A stretch of 64,000 nt of DNA from Agreia sp. COWG (GCF_904528075.1 NZ_LR882035.1:372001-436000), one strand, 5' to 3'; shown: positions 27,242 through 36,613, counted from the stretch's first letter. The notes: a model not told the origin generated them from the sequence alone. Program-made: numbers and translations.

Positions 27242-27688
27242 GTGCCAGTGAACCCTGAACTCGTCGGACGCGTCTTCGCCCCGACCTCCCCGTATCTCGT
27301 CGGGCGCGAGAAGGTGCGCGAGTTCTCGCGCGCCGTCTTCGCCACGAGCCCGCTCAACACCGACGTCGAGGCGGCCCGCGCCGCCGGTTATGCCGACGTG
27401 GTCGCGCCGCCGACGTTCGCCGTGGTCGTGCAGGAGTCGACACTGCACCAGCTGCTCAGTGAGCCGGATGCCGGTATCGACTTCTCGAGGGTCGTGCACG
27501 GTGACCAGCGCTTCAGCTTCACCCGTCCGATCGTTGCGGGCGACGAGCTCACGGCCACCCTGAACGTGGCGAGCATCAAGTCGCTCGGCGGCCACTCCAT
27601 GGTCACCGCCGAGTCGACCATCGTCGACGCGACGGGCGCGCACGTCGTCACCGCCATATCCACTCTCGTCGTCAGGGGAGACGAATGA
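27242..27688 (+). CDS. MaoC-type dehydratase subunit, HadA-like
   Basis: 148 residues from a GTG. It has the N-terminal hot-dog half typical of HadA (VNPELVGRVFAPTSPYLVGREKVREFS, then VVAPPTFAVVVQ and HGDQRFSFTRPIVAGDEL). HadA is non-catalytic and pairs with HadB to dehydrate (3R)-hydroxyacyl-ACP. Overlaps the HadB-like gene by 4 bases. The same hadA-hadB-murB order is common in actinobacteria. Confidence 0.88.
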   Translation: MPVNPELVGRVFAPTSPYLVGREKVREFSRAVFATSPLNTDVEAARAAGYADVVAPPTFAVVVQESTLHQLLSEPDAGIDFSRVVHGDQRFSFTRPIVAGDELTATLNVASIKSLGGHSMVTAESTIVDATGAHVVTAISTLVVRGDE

Positions 27689-28137
27689 CCGCCGGAATCA
27701 CCCTCACCGCCGACGAGCTGACCGCAGGCGATGTCGTCGCCGGCGGGCACTTCGCGCTCAGCCGCGATTCGCTCGTTCGCTACGCCGGAGCCAGCGGCGA
27801 CTTCAATGCCATCCACTACCGCGACGACGTCGCGGCATCCGTGGGCCTGCCCGGCGTGCTCGCCCACGGCATGCTCACCATGGGCCTGGCGGTGCAGCCC
27901 GTCGTCGACTGGATCGGCGACCCCGGCCGCGTGCTCGACTACCAGGTGCGCTTCACCCGCCCCGTGCTGGTCGACCCGGCTGACGGTGCCGAGCTCGTCG
28001 TCTCTGCCAAGGTCGGCAAGGTGGATGCCGAGGCCGGCACCGCGCGCATCGACCTGACGGTCACGTACAACGGCGACACCGTGCTTGGCAAGGCGCAGGC
28101 CGTGGTCTCGCTCGCGCCGACCGCCTCCACGGTATGA
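27685..28137 (+). CDS. MaoC-type dehydratase, HadB-like catalytic subunit
   Basis: 150 residues. Hydratase-2 motif is visible: YAGASGDFNAIHYRDDVAASVGLPGVLAHGMLTMG (split), with catalytic Asp and His. It would dehydrate 3-hydroxyacyl intermediates together with the HadA-like partner. Overlaps both neighbours by 4 bases, so the three genes form one coupled operon. Confidence 0.9.
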   Translation: MTAGITLTADELTAGDVVAGGHFALSRDSLVRYAGASGDFNAIHYRDDVAASVGLPGVLAHGMLTMGLAVQPVVDWIGDPGRVLDYQVRFTRPVLVDPADGAELVVSAKVGKVDAEAGTARIDLTVTYNGDTVLGKAQAVVSLAPTASTV

Positions 28138-29366
28138 GCGGTCGGCACTCGCAGCCCGAGCCCGCCGGTGCCGAGGTGCCCGGCGTGATCGAGGCGACGG
28201 ATGTGCCGCTCGGCCCCATGACGACCCTCAGGGTGGGCGGGCCCGCATCGCGCATCGTCGAGCCCACGGGGGAGCCCGCCCTGCTGCAGACCGCGCTCGG
28301 CGTCTGGCGAACGGGCGACGACTGGGTGGTGCTCGGCGGCGGATCGAACGTGGTCGTCTCGGACGACGGCTTCGACGGAACCGTCATCCGCGTGGCCACT
28401 AGGGGCATCGCTCGCATCGTGGCACCCTCGGGCGCCGTGCGTCTGCGCGTGCAGGCCGGCGAGCCGTGGGACGACCTCGTTGCGTACACCGTCGAGCACG
28501 GCTGGTCTGGCCTCGAGGCGCTGTCGGGCATCCCTGGCTCGACGGGCGCGTCGCCCATCCAGAACATCGGTGCCTACGGTCAGGAGGTGGGCGATTCGCT
28601 GGTGAGCGTCGACTTTCTCGACTACGGCACCGGCCGCGTCGAGCGAATCGCCCGAGATGAGCTCGAGCTCGGTTACCGCACAAGCGTGTTCAAGCGAGGC
28701 AAGCGCGGCGTGGTGCTGTCGGTCACCTTCAGCCTCACCGACGCGGGCACAGACGCCTCTGCGCTCGGCGACCCGATCGTCTACCCGCAACTGGCCCAGG
28801 CTCTGGGCGTCTCGGTCGGTGACCGGGTGCCCCTGGTCGATGTGCGTCGCGCCGTGCTGACACTGCGCGCATCGAAGGGCATGGTGCTAGACACCTCGGA
28901 TCCCGATTCCGTGAGCGCCGGCTCGTTCTTCACCAACCCGATCGTGGGCGAGAACTTCGCGCGCGGCCTGCCCTCGGATGCTCCGCGCTGGCTCGTCGAG
29001 CCAGAGGCCGCGCCGCTCGTGGTCGCGCTGCCCGACCCCGCGACGGGCCTGAGTCTCGATGTATCGGCGCGGCTCGACGCATCCGTTGCTGGCGCATCGG
29101 GCGCCGGCGCATCTCGCACGGCAAGAGAGCCTCAGGTGAAGCTGAGCGCCGCGTGGCTGATCGAGCGCGCCGGCATCACACGTGGATTCTCCCTGCCCGG
29201 ATCGCGGGCGGCCATCTCCTCGAAGCACACCCTGGCGATCGTGAACCGGGGCGGGGCCAGCGCGGCCGACATCGGCGAGCTGGCCCGCTACATCCAGAAC
29301 CGGGTATCTGCCGAGTTCGGAGTGCTGCTGCACCCTGAGCCGGTGTATGTGGGCTCTGCGAACTAG
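28134..29366 (+). CDS. murB: UDP-N-acetylenolpyruvoylglucosamine reductase MurB
   Basis: 410 residues. FAD-binding region TTLRVGGPASRIVEP and WVVLGGGSNVVVSDDGFDG; active-site part LSGIPGSTGASPIQNIGAYGQEV; catalytic Ser region GSFFTNPIV; C-terminal Glu region ending LHPEPVYVG. It reduces the enolpyruvyl group to make UDP-MurNAc. About 35 residues (near 300-335, ALPDPATGLSLDVSARLDAS and GASGAG) form an extra Ala-rich insertion compared with short MurB proteins. An ATGA overlap links it to hadB. Confidence 0.95.
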   Translation: MSGRHSQPEPAGAEVPGVIEATDVPLGPMTTLRVGGPASRIVEPTGEPALLQTALGVWRTGDDWVVLGGGSNVVVSDDGFDGTVIRVATRGIARIVAPSGAVRLRVQAGEPWDDLVAYTVEHGWSGLEALSGIPGSTGASPIQNIGAYGQEVGDSLVSVDFLDYGTGRVERIARDELELGYRTSVFKRGKRGVVLSVTFSLTDAGTDASALGDPIVYPQLAQALGVSVGDRVPLVDVRRAVLTLRASKGMVLDTSDPDSVSAGSFFTNPIVGENFARGLPSDAPRWLVEPEAAPLVVALPDPATGLSLDVSARLDASVAGASGAGASRTAREPQVKLSAAWLIERAGITRGFSLPGSRAAISSKHTLAIVNRGGASAADIGELARYIQNRVSAEFGVLLHPEPVYVGSAN

Positions 29367-29627
29367 ACGCCTTCTGGCCAGAACGTAGGCCAGCCTGCTG
29401 GCGGCGCCGGTTGGCCACCCATAGCGAAGCCGGCCGGTCACACATGGTGGGCTGTTCGGGCGCACTGCATCTCCTGACTCAGACGAGCAGAAGCGTTCTA
29501 GCGGCATGCGTCAATCGCTCCATGTTGCTGGAGTTCTCTGAGGCCGTGGGCATACCAGTCAGGGCTTCACTGGGCAGGGCTTCGGGTCTGTGCGCCCATT
29601 CGGTATGTGTTTCGACGGCCTCGCGGG

Positions 29628-30665
29628 CTACTTCGCCAAGCGGGGAAAGAGTCTCTCAGCGGCGGAGCGGCGCAGCTCGCCAAGCCGTTCGGCGCCGGGG
29701 CCGTCGTAGGTGGCCAGGGAGTGGTCGAAACGGGCGCTCCAATCCGGGTGTGCGTAGGGAAAGTCGCTGCCGTAGAGGATGTGGCCCGGCTCCGCGAATG
29801 CCAGAAGCGACGGCAGCGATGTGGGACTGGCAGAGAGGGCGGTGTCGAAGTAGAACTTGCGAAGGCCTGCTTGAATGCTTTCCGGTGTGGTGCCGGGGTT
29901 GAACATTGCGGCCGCGCTGAAGCGGTCTGCAGCGTAGGGCAGGAAACCGCCGGCGTGTGAAAGGATCACGCGGAGGTTTGGATGCCGGTCGAACACCCCG
30001 TGCGCGACGAGGTCGACGGCGGTGCGGGTCGTGTCGAATGGAAAATCCAGTAGCGCAGTGGGCATTCCCGGCAATTGCTGGATCTGCGGCGCCGTGGGAT
30101 GCACGAAGACCACGGCCGAACGCGCGGCGAGCTCTGTCCACAGCGGCTCGTATGCGGGATCGCCGAGGTAGTGCCCATGCGCGTTCGATAGCAGGAGCAC
30201 GCCGTCGGCATGGAGCTCGTCGAGGGCCCGCACGGCTTCGGCGACTGCGCCGTCGAAGTCCGGCAGCGGCAGCACGGCGAAATGTCCAAAGCGGTCGGGG
30301 TGCTCTCTGACCAGCTCGGCCTGATAGTCGTTGAGCTCGCGGGCGAGTTCGCGGGCCGCGGCGTCGTCACCGAAGTGAACACCGGGTGCGCTGATCGATA
30401 GCATCCCCGTCTCGATACCTGTCGCATCCATCATGGAGATCGCGGACTGAGGGTCCCAGTCAGGCATAAGCCAGCCCCCGACGGTCCGCGGGCCTTGGCG
30501 CGCCGCCGTACCACCGCTTTCAGACCACGGATTCCATTGCGCGGACCCACCGGCAACGGCTTGCGCCCCGGCCCCACTGCCCGTCATCAGATTTCCCGCC
30601 GCCGCCAGCGCTTCAAAGTAGCGAGGCGGAAGCAGATGCTGGTGAACATCGATCTTGCCCGGCAT
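29628..30665 (-). CDS. Amidohydrolase-family decarboxylase-like enzyme (ACMSD group)
   Basis: 345 residues from the ATG at 30665, chosen because GGAGGG lies 8 bases upstream. Metal-binding DVHQHLLPPRYFEAL at the start, FVHPTAPQ in the middle, VILSHAGGFLPY and ILYGSDFPYAHP near the end are the pattern of amidohydrolase-2 enzymes such as aminocarboxymuconate semialdehyde decarboxylase and related aromatic-acid decarboxylases. Substrate unknown. It is divergent from a TetR-MFS pair that may handle the same compound. The 260 bases beyond its stop (29367-29627) hold no gene I can support. Confidence 0.85.
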   Translation of the reverse strand: MPGKIDVHQHLLPPRYFEALAAAGNLMTGSGAGAQAVAGGSAQWNPWSESGGTAARQGPRTVGGWLMPDWDPQSAISMMDATGIETGMLSISAPGVHFGDDAAARELARELNDYQAELVREHPDRFGHFAVLPLPDFDGAVAEAVRALDELHADGVLLLSNAHGHYLGDPAYEPLWTELAARSAVVFVHPTAPQIQQLPGMPTALLDFPFDTTRTAVDLVAHGVFDRHPNLRVILSHAGGFLPYAADRFSAAAMFNPGTTPESIQAGLRKFYFDTALSASPTSLPSLLAFAEPGHILYGSDFPYAHPDWSARFDHSLATYDGPGAERLGELRRSAAERLFPRLAK

Positions 30666-30968
30666 AGTGACACCCTCCATGTGTTCTCGGCGACGCCTTG
30701 CGGCTCCGCCTAACTATCGAACGACTGTAGTTTACAGTTGTCTAGTAGATGACGAGTGTACTTCAGTGAGAGGACTCCAGCAAGACCTCTGCCGACCCGG
30801 CGACCGTCGCCCGGCCGAGTCCAATAAGTCAAAGATGGCTCGATGTGTGCGCCAATCCCGTTCTACGGGTTTCGGTGCGTTCGTGCGGAGAAAAAATTTG
30901 TGCAGAAACTACATAAATGCATAGACTGCATAAAGCATCGCAAAACATTCAAGCAAACGGAGGCGAAC
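30666..30968. promoter_or_regulatory. Divergent promoter region between amidohydrolase and TetR genes
   Basis: 303 AT-richer bases with no supportable gene. A small palindrome ATGCA-N5-TGCAT occurs at 30917-30931, about 38 bases before the TetR start and in a typical operator position. A GGAGG ribosome site lies just before each divergent start. Confidence 0.4.
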
Positions 30969-31616
30969 ATGAATGGCGGGTTGCGTGAACGCAAGCGGGC
31001 GGCGACGCAGGAAAAAATCGAACGAGCCGCCATCTCGCTTGCGCTTGAGCACGGCTTCGAAAACATCACCGTAGACATGATCTGCGAGGCCAGCCTGGTG
31101 TCCCAGCGCACCTTCTTCAACTATTTCGGATCGAAGGAGGGGGTCATCATCGGGGGCACTCCCGCGATGCCGAACGATGACCACATTGAGGCGTTCACCC
31201 GGGCGACGGGCTCGAATCTCCTTGCCGATTTCCTCACCATGATCACCTCCTCGCTCTTGGAGCGTGAACCAGATGCCGCGCTCTTTAAGGCTCGACGGAT
31301 GCTCATCATGCGCACCCCAGAACTCCTGATCAAAGAGACGGCTCGCATCAGCGAAGCCGAAGACCAATTCGTCGCCATCATCATGACCCGCTACGAAGTC
31401 CAAGGACTGAGCCGCGCCAACCAACCCGAGCTGGAAGACGAGGCCCGGATGGTCGTCGCCCTCACCACCGGCGTCCTGCACTACGTGAGACGTCTATGGG
31501 CGAGCTCGCAACCAGGAGCGTCCACGCGGGATCTCCTGGGCAACTCCATCGAACTCATCCACCGCATCACCAACGATCACCCTCAACAACCGAAGGGCAC
31601 GGCACGCAGACCATGA
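30969..31616 (+). CDS. TetR-family regulator
   Basis: 215 residues from the ATG at 30969 (GGAGGCGAAC upstream); a longer frame to 30843 has no ribosome site. N-terminal HTH: AAISLALEHGFENITVDMICEASLVSQRTFFNYFGSKEG (split), ending in the family-typical FFNYFGSKE. Its stop overlaps the ATG of the MFS gene, so it is co-transcribed with the pump it likely controls. Confidence 0.9.
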   Translation: MNGGLRERKRAATQEKIERAAISLALEHGFENITVDMICEASLVSQRTFFNYFGSKEGVIIGGTPAMPNDDHIEAFTRATGSNLLADFLTMITSSLLEREPDAALFKARRMLIMRTPELLIKETARISEAEDQFVAIIMTRYEVQGLSRANQPELEDEARMVVALTTGVLHYVRRLWASSQPGASTRDLLGNSIELIHRITNDHPQQPKGTARRP

Positions 31617-33262
31617 CGGACACATCTCTCTTCGAGCAAGGCGCCACCGCGGCGCCGGCCTCGAAACGCAACATTCTGCTCATCTTCGCCGGCCTCATTG
31701 TGACGATGCTGCTCTCCTCGCTGGATCAGAGCATGTTCTCCACGGCGTTACCGACGATCGTCGGGGAACTCAACGGTGTCGACAGCATGCTGTGGGTGAC
31801 GACCGCCTACATCCTGGCTTCCACGATCATGCTGCCGGTCTATGGCAAGCTCAGCGACTTGATAGGTCGTAAGGGCCTGTTCATCGCGGCGATCAGCCTG
31901 TTCGTCCTCGGCTCCATCATCGGCGGCATGGCACAGGACATGACTGTGCTCATCGTGGGTCGAGCCGTGCAGGGACTCGGCGGTGGTGGGCTCATGATTC
32001 TGTCGCAGGCGATCATCGCTGACGTCGTCCCCGCCCGTGAGCGCGGCCGATACATGGGAATCATGGGCGGTGTGTTCGCGATTTCGTCCGTCGCCGGACC
32101 CCTGCTCGGAGGCTGGTTCACAGAAGGGCCCGGGTGGCGGTGGGGCCTGTGGATCAACATTCCTCTGGGGATACTCGCCATCGTCTCTGCGGCCGTCTTT
32201 CTGCACCTGCCCAAGAACACGGCAGGGCGACCCAAGGTCGACTTCGCCGGGATGGGGCTTTTGGCCGCTGCGTCGACAAGTCTTGTCCTGGTCACCACGT
32301 GGGGCGGGAGGACCTACGACTGGGACTCGGCCGTGATCATCTGCCTGATCGTCGCGACTATCGTGGCGGGCGTCGCCTTCGTGCTGGTCGAGCGTCGCGC
32401 CGTCGAGCCGATCATGCCGCTTCAGCTGTTCAAGGATCGCAACTTCAACCTGACCACTATTGCCGGTTTGATCACAGGAATTGCCATGTTTGGCGCTATT
32501 GCCTATATCCCCACCTACCTGCAGATGGTTACCGGAGTGGACGCGACGGAGGCGGGTTTGCTGATGATTCCCTTGATGGCTGCCCTGCTGGTCAGTTCGA
32601 TCGTTTCCGGTCAGCTGGTCAGTAAGTTCGGTCGCTACAAGTGGCTTCCGGTCGTGGGAACGGTCATCATCGCCGTTTCGCTGTTCCTTCTGTCCACGAT
32701 GACGCCGTCGTTGGCGATCTGGATACTCTGCTCCTACCTCGCGATCATGGGTCTGGGTTTGGGTATGAGTATGCAAATCCTCATCCTGATCGTGCAGAAC
32801 TCGTTCCCCAATTCCCAGGTGGGCACCGCGACCGCGGCAAACAACTACTTCCGACAGATCGGTGCCAGCTTGGGCACCGCGGTAGTGGGCAGCCTCTTTG
32901 TTGCGAAGCTCACGGATCTGCTCGCAGTTCGTCTGCCTGCCGGCGCCGCCACTGCGGCGGGGGGAAGTAACTCATTCACTCCTGCACTGGTGCGAGAGCT
33001 GCCCGATGCGGTCCGTGACGTGATTGTCGGTGCTTACAACGACGCGCTCGCGCCCGTGTTCTTATACATGGTTCCCCTGGTTCTCGTGGCAGCGGTCTTG
33101 CTTCTGTTCGTCACAGAGAAGCCGCTGGCCACGACGATCGAACGGGATATCCTCCCCAAGACTCTCGAGATAGCCGGTGCAGAGAGCGTCGCCCTCTCAT
33201 CAATTCCACAGGAGGTACACGGGGCTGGCGTCCGAAAAAGTTCTGCGAGCACGACACGCTAG
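31613..33262 (+). CDS. MFS drug:proton antiporter, DHA2 (14-helix) family
   Basis: 549 residues from the ATG at 31613 (ATGA overlap with the TetR stop). About 14 hydrophobic helices. Early motifs LLSSLDQSMFSTALPTIVGEL and MLPVYGKLSDLIGRKGLF (motif A), then VGRAVQGLGGGGLMILSQAII (motif C) are typical of multidrug or antiseptic exporters of the EmrB/QacA type. Substrate unknown. Confidence 0.92.
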   Translation: MTDTSLFEQGATAAPASKRNILLIFAGLIVTMLLSSLDQSMFSTALPTIVGELNGVDSMLWVTTAYILASTIMLPVYGKLSDLIGRKGLFIAAISLFVLGSIIGGMAQDMTVLIVGRAVQGLGGGGLMILSQAIIADVVPARERGRYMGIMGGVFAISSVAGPLLGGWFTEGPGWRWGLWINIPLGILAIVSAAVFLHLPKNTAGRPKVDFAGMGLLAAASTSLVLVTTWGGRTYDWDSAVIICLIVATIVAGVAFVLVERRAVEPIMPLQLFKDRNFNLTTIAGLITGIAMFGAIAYIPTYLQMVTGVDATEAGLLMIPLMAALLVSSIVSGQLVSKFGRYKWLPVVGTVIIAVSLFLLSTMTPSLAIWILCSYLAIMGLGLGMSMQILILIVQNSFPNSQVGTATAANNYFRQIGASLGTAVVGSLFVAKLTDLLAVRLPAGAATAAGGSNSFTPALVRELPDAVRDVIVGAYNDALAPVFLYMVPLVLVAAVLLLFVTEKPLATTIERDILPKTLEIAGAESVALSSIPQEVHGAGVRKSSASTTR

Positions 33263-33324
33263 TGGTGTGCTGCAGTCGACCTCGACGACGACGGTGGTGA
33301 TTCCACCGAGGAGGTAAGCCGCTT

Positions 33325-33900
33325 TCAGCTGTCTGGCTGGTCGGTCCAGGCGGCAGAAACGCTGCGATCGACAACGCGACGCCAGCCGTGCGGGGCGGCT
33401 GGGTCGTGGCTGGCCATCCCGGCCATCCACAGCACGGTCATGAGGTCGTCGGGGGTGAAATCCTCGGACAACACACCAGCGTCGTGGGCGTTCTCAACGA
33501 GTTCGGTCCCAAGCGCCATCGATCGTTCACACGCGTTGATGAGGAGCACAGCGTCTGGATAGCGGCGCAGCATTGCGTCATTCATCGCCGGGTCGCTGAG
33601 CTGCAGGTTGATCATCTCGGTTATGAATGTCTCCAACTTCGCGCGAGGAGTCCCCGCTTCCAGCGTCCGATCTCTGAGCGCCGCGAGCTTCGCGCCCGCG
33701 AGCTCATCGACCACGGCATCGATGAGCTCCTCGCGGGAGCCGACGCGGTTATAGAGCGTCCCTATGCTCACGCCGGCCTCTCGGGCGATGTCCTCCAACG
33801 GAGCGGACAGACCTCGGCGCGAGAACACGGCCAGGGCAGCCGCGCGCAGCTTGTCGAGGTTCGCCTGTGCGTCTCGGCGCAGGCCAGGCGTGGTGGTCAC
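33325..33900 (-). CDS. TetR-family regulator
   Basis: About 191 residues from the GTG at 33900, chosen because GGAG lies 6-9 bases before it; an in-frame ATG at 33945 has no such site. HTH region LAVFSRRGLSAPLEDIAREAGVSIGTLYNRVGSREELIDAV (split). Two copies of a TTGAG-N6-CTCAA palindrome lie upstream, between this gene and the divergent SDR gene, which suggests it represses itself and the SDR. Confidence 0.88.
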   Translation of the reverse strand: MTTTPGLRRDAQANLDKLRAAALAVFSRRGLSAPLEDIAREAGVSIGTLYNRVGSREELIDAVVDELAGAKLAALRDRTLEAGTPRAKLETFITEMINLQLSDPAMNDAMLRRYPDAVLLINACERSMALGTELVENAHDAGVLSEDFTPDDLMTVLWMAGMASHDPAAPHGWRRVVDRSVSAAWTDQPDS

Positions 33901-33917
33901 GGCGACTCCAGTAGAAA

Positions 33918-33966
33918 TTGAGGGCCGCCTCAACATAAACTTCATACGAGTTGAGGCTTATCTCAA
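33918..33966. promoter_or_regulatory. Twin palindromic operators for the TetR at 33325-33900
   Basis: TTGAGGGCCGCCTCAA (33918-33933) and TTGAGGCTTATCTCAA (33951-33966) share identical TTGAGG/CTCAA arms with different centres. The centres are 33 bases apart (about three helical turns), as for two dimers bound on one face. They lie between the divergent TetR and SDR genes. Confidence 0.75.
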
Positions 33967-34019
33967 CTTACCGCACTAGAACACACCCGGCTCGGCGGTG
34001 GGCCACGGAGGAATAGATC

Positions 34020-34685
34020 ATGCCCCTTATCACCATCATCGGCGCTGGCCCTGGACTCGGTCTGGAGATCGCGCGGGCCTTCGGGCAGGAGGGCTTCGAT
34101 GTCGCTCTCGTCGCCCGCGACCAGTCCAAGCTCGACGCCCTTGCGCGAACCCTTGCAGGCGAAGGCATCCATGCTCAGGGTTTCACCGCCGACGTCGGCG
34201 AGCCGGCCACGATCACGAATGCGCTGCGGTCGATTAGGGAGACGCTCGGCCCGATCGATGTCCTTGAGTTTTCACCGGCGGACCGGACCCTGGAGTCCGT
34301 CGATGCCCTGAAGGTGACGATGCAAAACCTCCAGCCGCAGATCGACTTCTACCTCGGCGGCGCTGTCACCGCGGTCGGCGCAGTGCTGCCGGACATGATC
34401 GCCAGCAACACCGGAACCATCCTCGTGACAACGGGGGGCGGCTCACTCGCCCCGACGCCGGCTCGTGGCAACATCAACATTGCGGCAGCGGGGCTCCGCA
34501 ACTGGACGCTCAATCTCAACAGCGCCCTTGCGGATACGGGAGTCTATGTCGCACTCGTCGCGATCACGGCCCTCATCGGCGGCGGCCGCCCTGATGCCGA
34601 GCCCGCTGTCATTGCGAAGGAGTACGTGAAGCTTTACGCCGAGCGACGTGACGCGGAGCTGCACTACGTCGCTTACGATTTCTGA
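34020..34685 (+). CDS. SDR-family (Rossmann) protein, atypical active site
   Basis: 221 residues; ATG with GGAGGAATAGATC upstream. NAD(P)-binding GAGPGLGLEIARAF. The catalytic Ser region is LVTTGGGSLAP, but where YxxxK should follow the sequence is NINIAAAGLRNW, so neither Tyr nor Lys is present. It may bind cofactor without normal dehydrogenase chemistry or use another mechanism. Its promoter carries the twin TTGAG palindromes bound presumably by the divergent TetR. Confidence 0.85.
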   Translation: MPLITIIGAGPGLGLEIARAFGQEGFDVALVARDQSKLDALARTLAGEGIHAQGFTADVGEPATITNALRSIRETLGPIDVLEFSPADRTLESVDALKVTMQNLQPQIDFYLGGAVTAVGAVLPDMIASNTGTILVTTGGGSLAPTPARGNINIAAAGLRNWTLNLNSALADTGVYVALVAITALIGGGRPDAEPAVIAKEYVKLYAERRDAELHYVAYDF

Positions 34686-34755
34686 CATCGTTCCCGTCCG
34701 GGGCCTTCGGCGCCGGGCGGGAAGTCGTCCAGGGTGCTGGAGCTCTGGGGCGCGC

Positions 34756-35373
34756 CTATTCAGCAGCGGCGGCGGCCGCCCCCGCCGCAAAAGTGCGGAG
34801 CGTTGCGATCTGCTGTGCGATGCTCGGCGGGGTGTCTGCCATCTGCCACGTGGACACGAGCGCAACCATCCCAGCGATGGTGAAAATTCGAGCATCGCCA
34901 GTGAGCGCGATCTTCGACCCGGTCGGGTCGCGGTCCGACTCCGTCAACCAGACGGTGACCGCCGCAGCGATGACCTCGGCAACACGTTCGCCCCGGGGGA
35001 TCGCGCGGAGCTTGTCGAAGAACTCGCGGTCTTCTCGACCGGCGGCGAGTAGCGGCTCGATTCCGCGCCCTCGGACGGCTTCGATGAGGGCTATATCGAG
35101 ATTCGCAGCAATCTCATCGAGCGAACGCCAGTCACTGAGCAGGCGGCTGATCCAAACGTCCGTCGCGAGGTCGCCCACGTTGCTGTAATGGCTGTGGAGC
35201 GCCTGCCTACTCAGACCTGCCCGGTCCGCCACCGCGCTCATCGAGATTGTCTCGCCCTTCGGCGATTCGGACACCAGTGCCGTCAATGCCCGAACAAGAG
35301 CCGCTCGAGTCCGGGTAATTCGCGGGTCCACGCGATTTTCTATAGCGGCCACCGTCACCATCTCCTCCGACAT
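34756..35373 (-). CDS. TetR-family regulator
   Basis: About 205 residues from the ATG at 35373; the exact start is uncertain because two ATGs lie next to GGAGG patches. The HTH (ISMSAVADRAGLSRQALHSHYSNVGDLATDV) is of TetR type. The C-terminus is Ala-rich. A perfect palindrome TTGTCA-N6-TGACAA lies in the gap to the divergent membrane-protein gene, the probable target. Confidence 0.85.
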   Translation of the reverse strand: MSEEMVTVAAIENRVDPRITRTRAALVRALTALVSESPKGETISMSAVADRAGLSRQALHSHYSNVGDLATDVWISRLLSDWRSLDEIAANLDIALIEAVRGRGIEPLLAAGREDREFFDKLRAIPRGERVAEVIAAAVTVWLTESDRDPTGSKIALTGDARIFTIAGMVALVSTWQMADTPPSIAQQIATLRTFAAGAAAAAAE

Positions 35374-35411
35374 ACCTCCATCTTGCCAGGATTCGACTGC
35401 GTGGTGTACGT

Positions 35412-35429
35412 TTGTCATCTAATTGACAA
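35412..35429. promoter_or_regulatory. Palindromic operator, TTGTCA-N6-TGACAA
   Basis: TTGTCATCTAATTGACAA is a perfect 6-bp-arm inverted repeat in the 70-base gap between the divergent TetR (start 35373) and the membrane-protein gene (start 35444). It overlaps where a leader of both genes would be. Confidence 0.65.
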
Positions 35430-35443
35430 CTGCAAAGGAAGCT

Positions 35444-36613
35444 ATGACGCACGCAAACGATTCGGCACTGAAGCAGAAGAGCGTTCCGCAACACCCTGAA
35501 TTCGAAGCAGCAGTGGCTGGCGGCTCACTGGCTTCTGAAGGGCCTGGATCGACGCATCGATATCGGAACCTCCTCCTCGGCGGTGTCGCCATCCTGCTCC
35601 TGGCGATGGCGATGCTCACAAGCTATTCGAGTGCGTTCGGCAATCCGGCTCCGAACAACGTCCACCTCGCCGTGACGGGCGATGCCGGCACAATCGTCAC
35701 GCTCGAACAGCAGGATTCCCTCGAGCTCACCGTGGTGGGCACCGCGGCGGAGGCGCAAGCTGCCGTCCTCAATCGAGACGCGGACGGCGCGATCGTTCTG
35801 CCAACCCCCGGAGCCGACGCCGTTGTCACCACGTACGTCGCAAGCGGTGGGGGCCGCGGCCTGAGTCAGGCGATCACTGGTATCGGTGACTCCATTGCCG
35901 AGAAGCTTCATGCCACCAGCGAAACCACCGATCTTGCTCCATTAGGGAAGAACGACCCGGTCGGATCCATCGAGTTCTATGCAATCCTCTTCGCGGGCCT
36001 CGGGGCAGCTCTTGGCGCAACGATCTTTGGGCGCATCCTCGGAACGGTCGACACGTCGGCCAAGTTCGTCGAGCGGAGCGTGGTCCTGGTCGCCTATTCA
36101 GGAATTCTCGCCGGATTGATCACCCTCTGGATCGACTCCGCCCTCAACGCAATCACCGTTGATCCCCCTGCCGTGTTTGCGGTTCTCTGGCTGACCGCCG
36201 TCGCCATCGGCGGGGCAGTCACCGGCGTCGCCGCGCTCGGCGGAACCATCGCCGCGCTGGTCATGACTCTGGCCCTGGTGATTCTTGGCAACACGTCCTC
36301 TGGGGGCCCCCTCGGCATTCACGTCCTCAACGACTTCTTCCAGACCCTCTACTACGTCTTCCCACAGGGAGGCGCTCTCGACCTCTTACGATCCGTCCAA
36401 TACTTCGATGGCGCCGCCGTCTCCGCCCCCATCATTCGACTGGGGATCTGGGCAGTTGCGGGCATCCTGCTCACCCTGACAGCGATGCTCATCAGAAGCC
36501 GACGAGATGCGGCGGCCCGACTGAGAAGCACCGCACGCCCAACCACCGACTCCCACGCGGCCACGGCGTGGCAGACCCCTCAAGCAGAACTCCCCGCGAC
36601 CACCCACGACTAA
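35444..36613 (+). CDS. Multi-pass membrane protein, ABC-2/YhgE-like
   Basis: 389 residues from the ATG at 35444 (AAGGAAGCT before it); an upstream TTG at 35423 lies inside the operator and is rejected. One N-terminal helix (LLLGGVAILLLAMAML), an extracytoplasmic domain of about 130 residues, then five to six helices (FYAILFAGLGAALGATIFG onward). The layout matches YhgE/Pip-like or ABC-2 permease proteins. No ATPase is adjacent. Probably TetR-controlled export or envelope function. Confidence 0.75.
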   Translation: MTHANDSALKQKSVPQHPEFEAAVAGGSLASEGPGSTHRYRNLLLGGVAILLLAMAMLTSYSSAFGNPAPNNVHLAVTGDAGTIVTLEQQDSLELTVVGTAAEAQAAVLNRDADGAIVLPTPGADAVVTTYVASGGGRGLSQAITGIGDSIAEKLHATSETTDLAPLGKNDPVGSIEFYAILFAGLGAALGATIFGRILGTVDTSAKFVERSVVLVAYSGILAGLITLWIDSALNAITVDPPAVFAVLWLTAVAIGGAVTGVAALGGTIAALVMTLALVILGNTSSGGPLGIHVLNDFFQTLYYVFPQGGALDLLRSVQYFDGAAVSAPIIRLGIWAVAGILLTLTAMLIRSRRDAAARLRSTARPTTDSHAATAWQTPQAELPATTHD

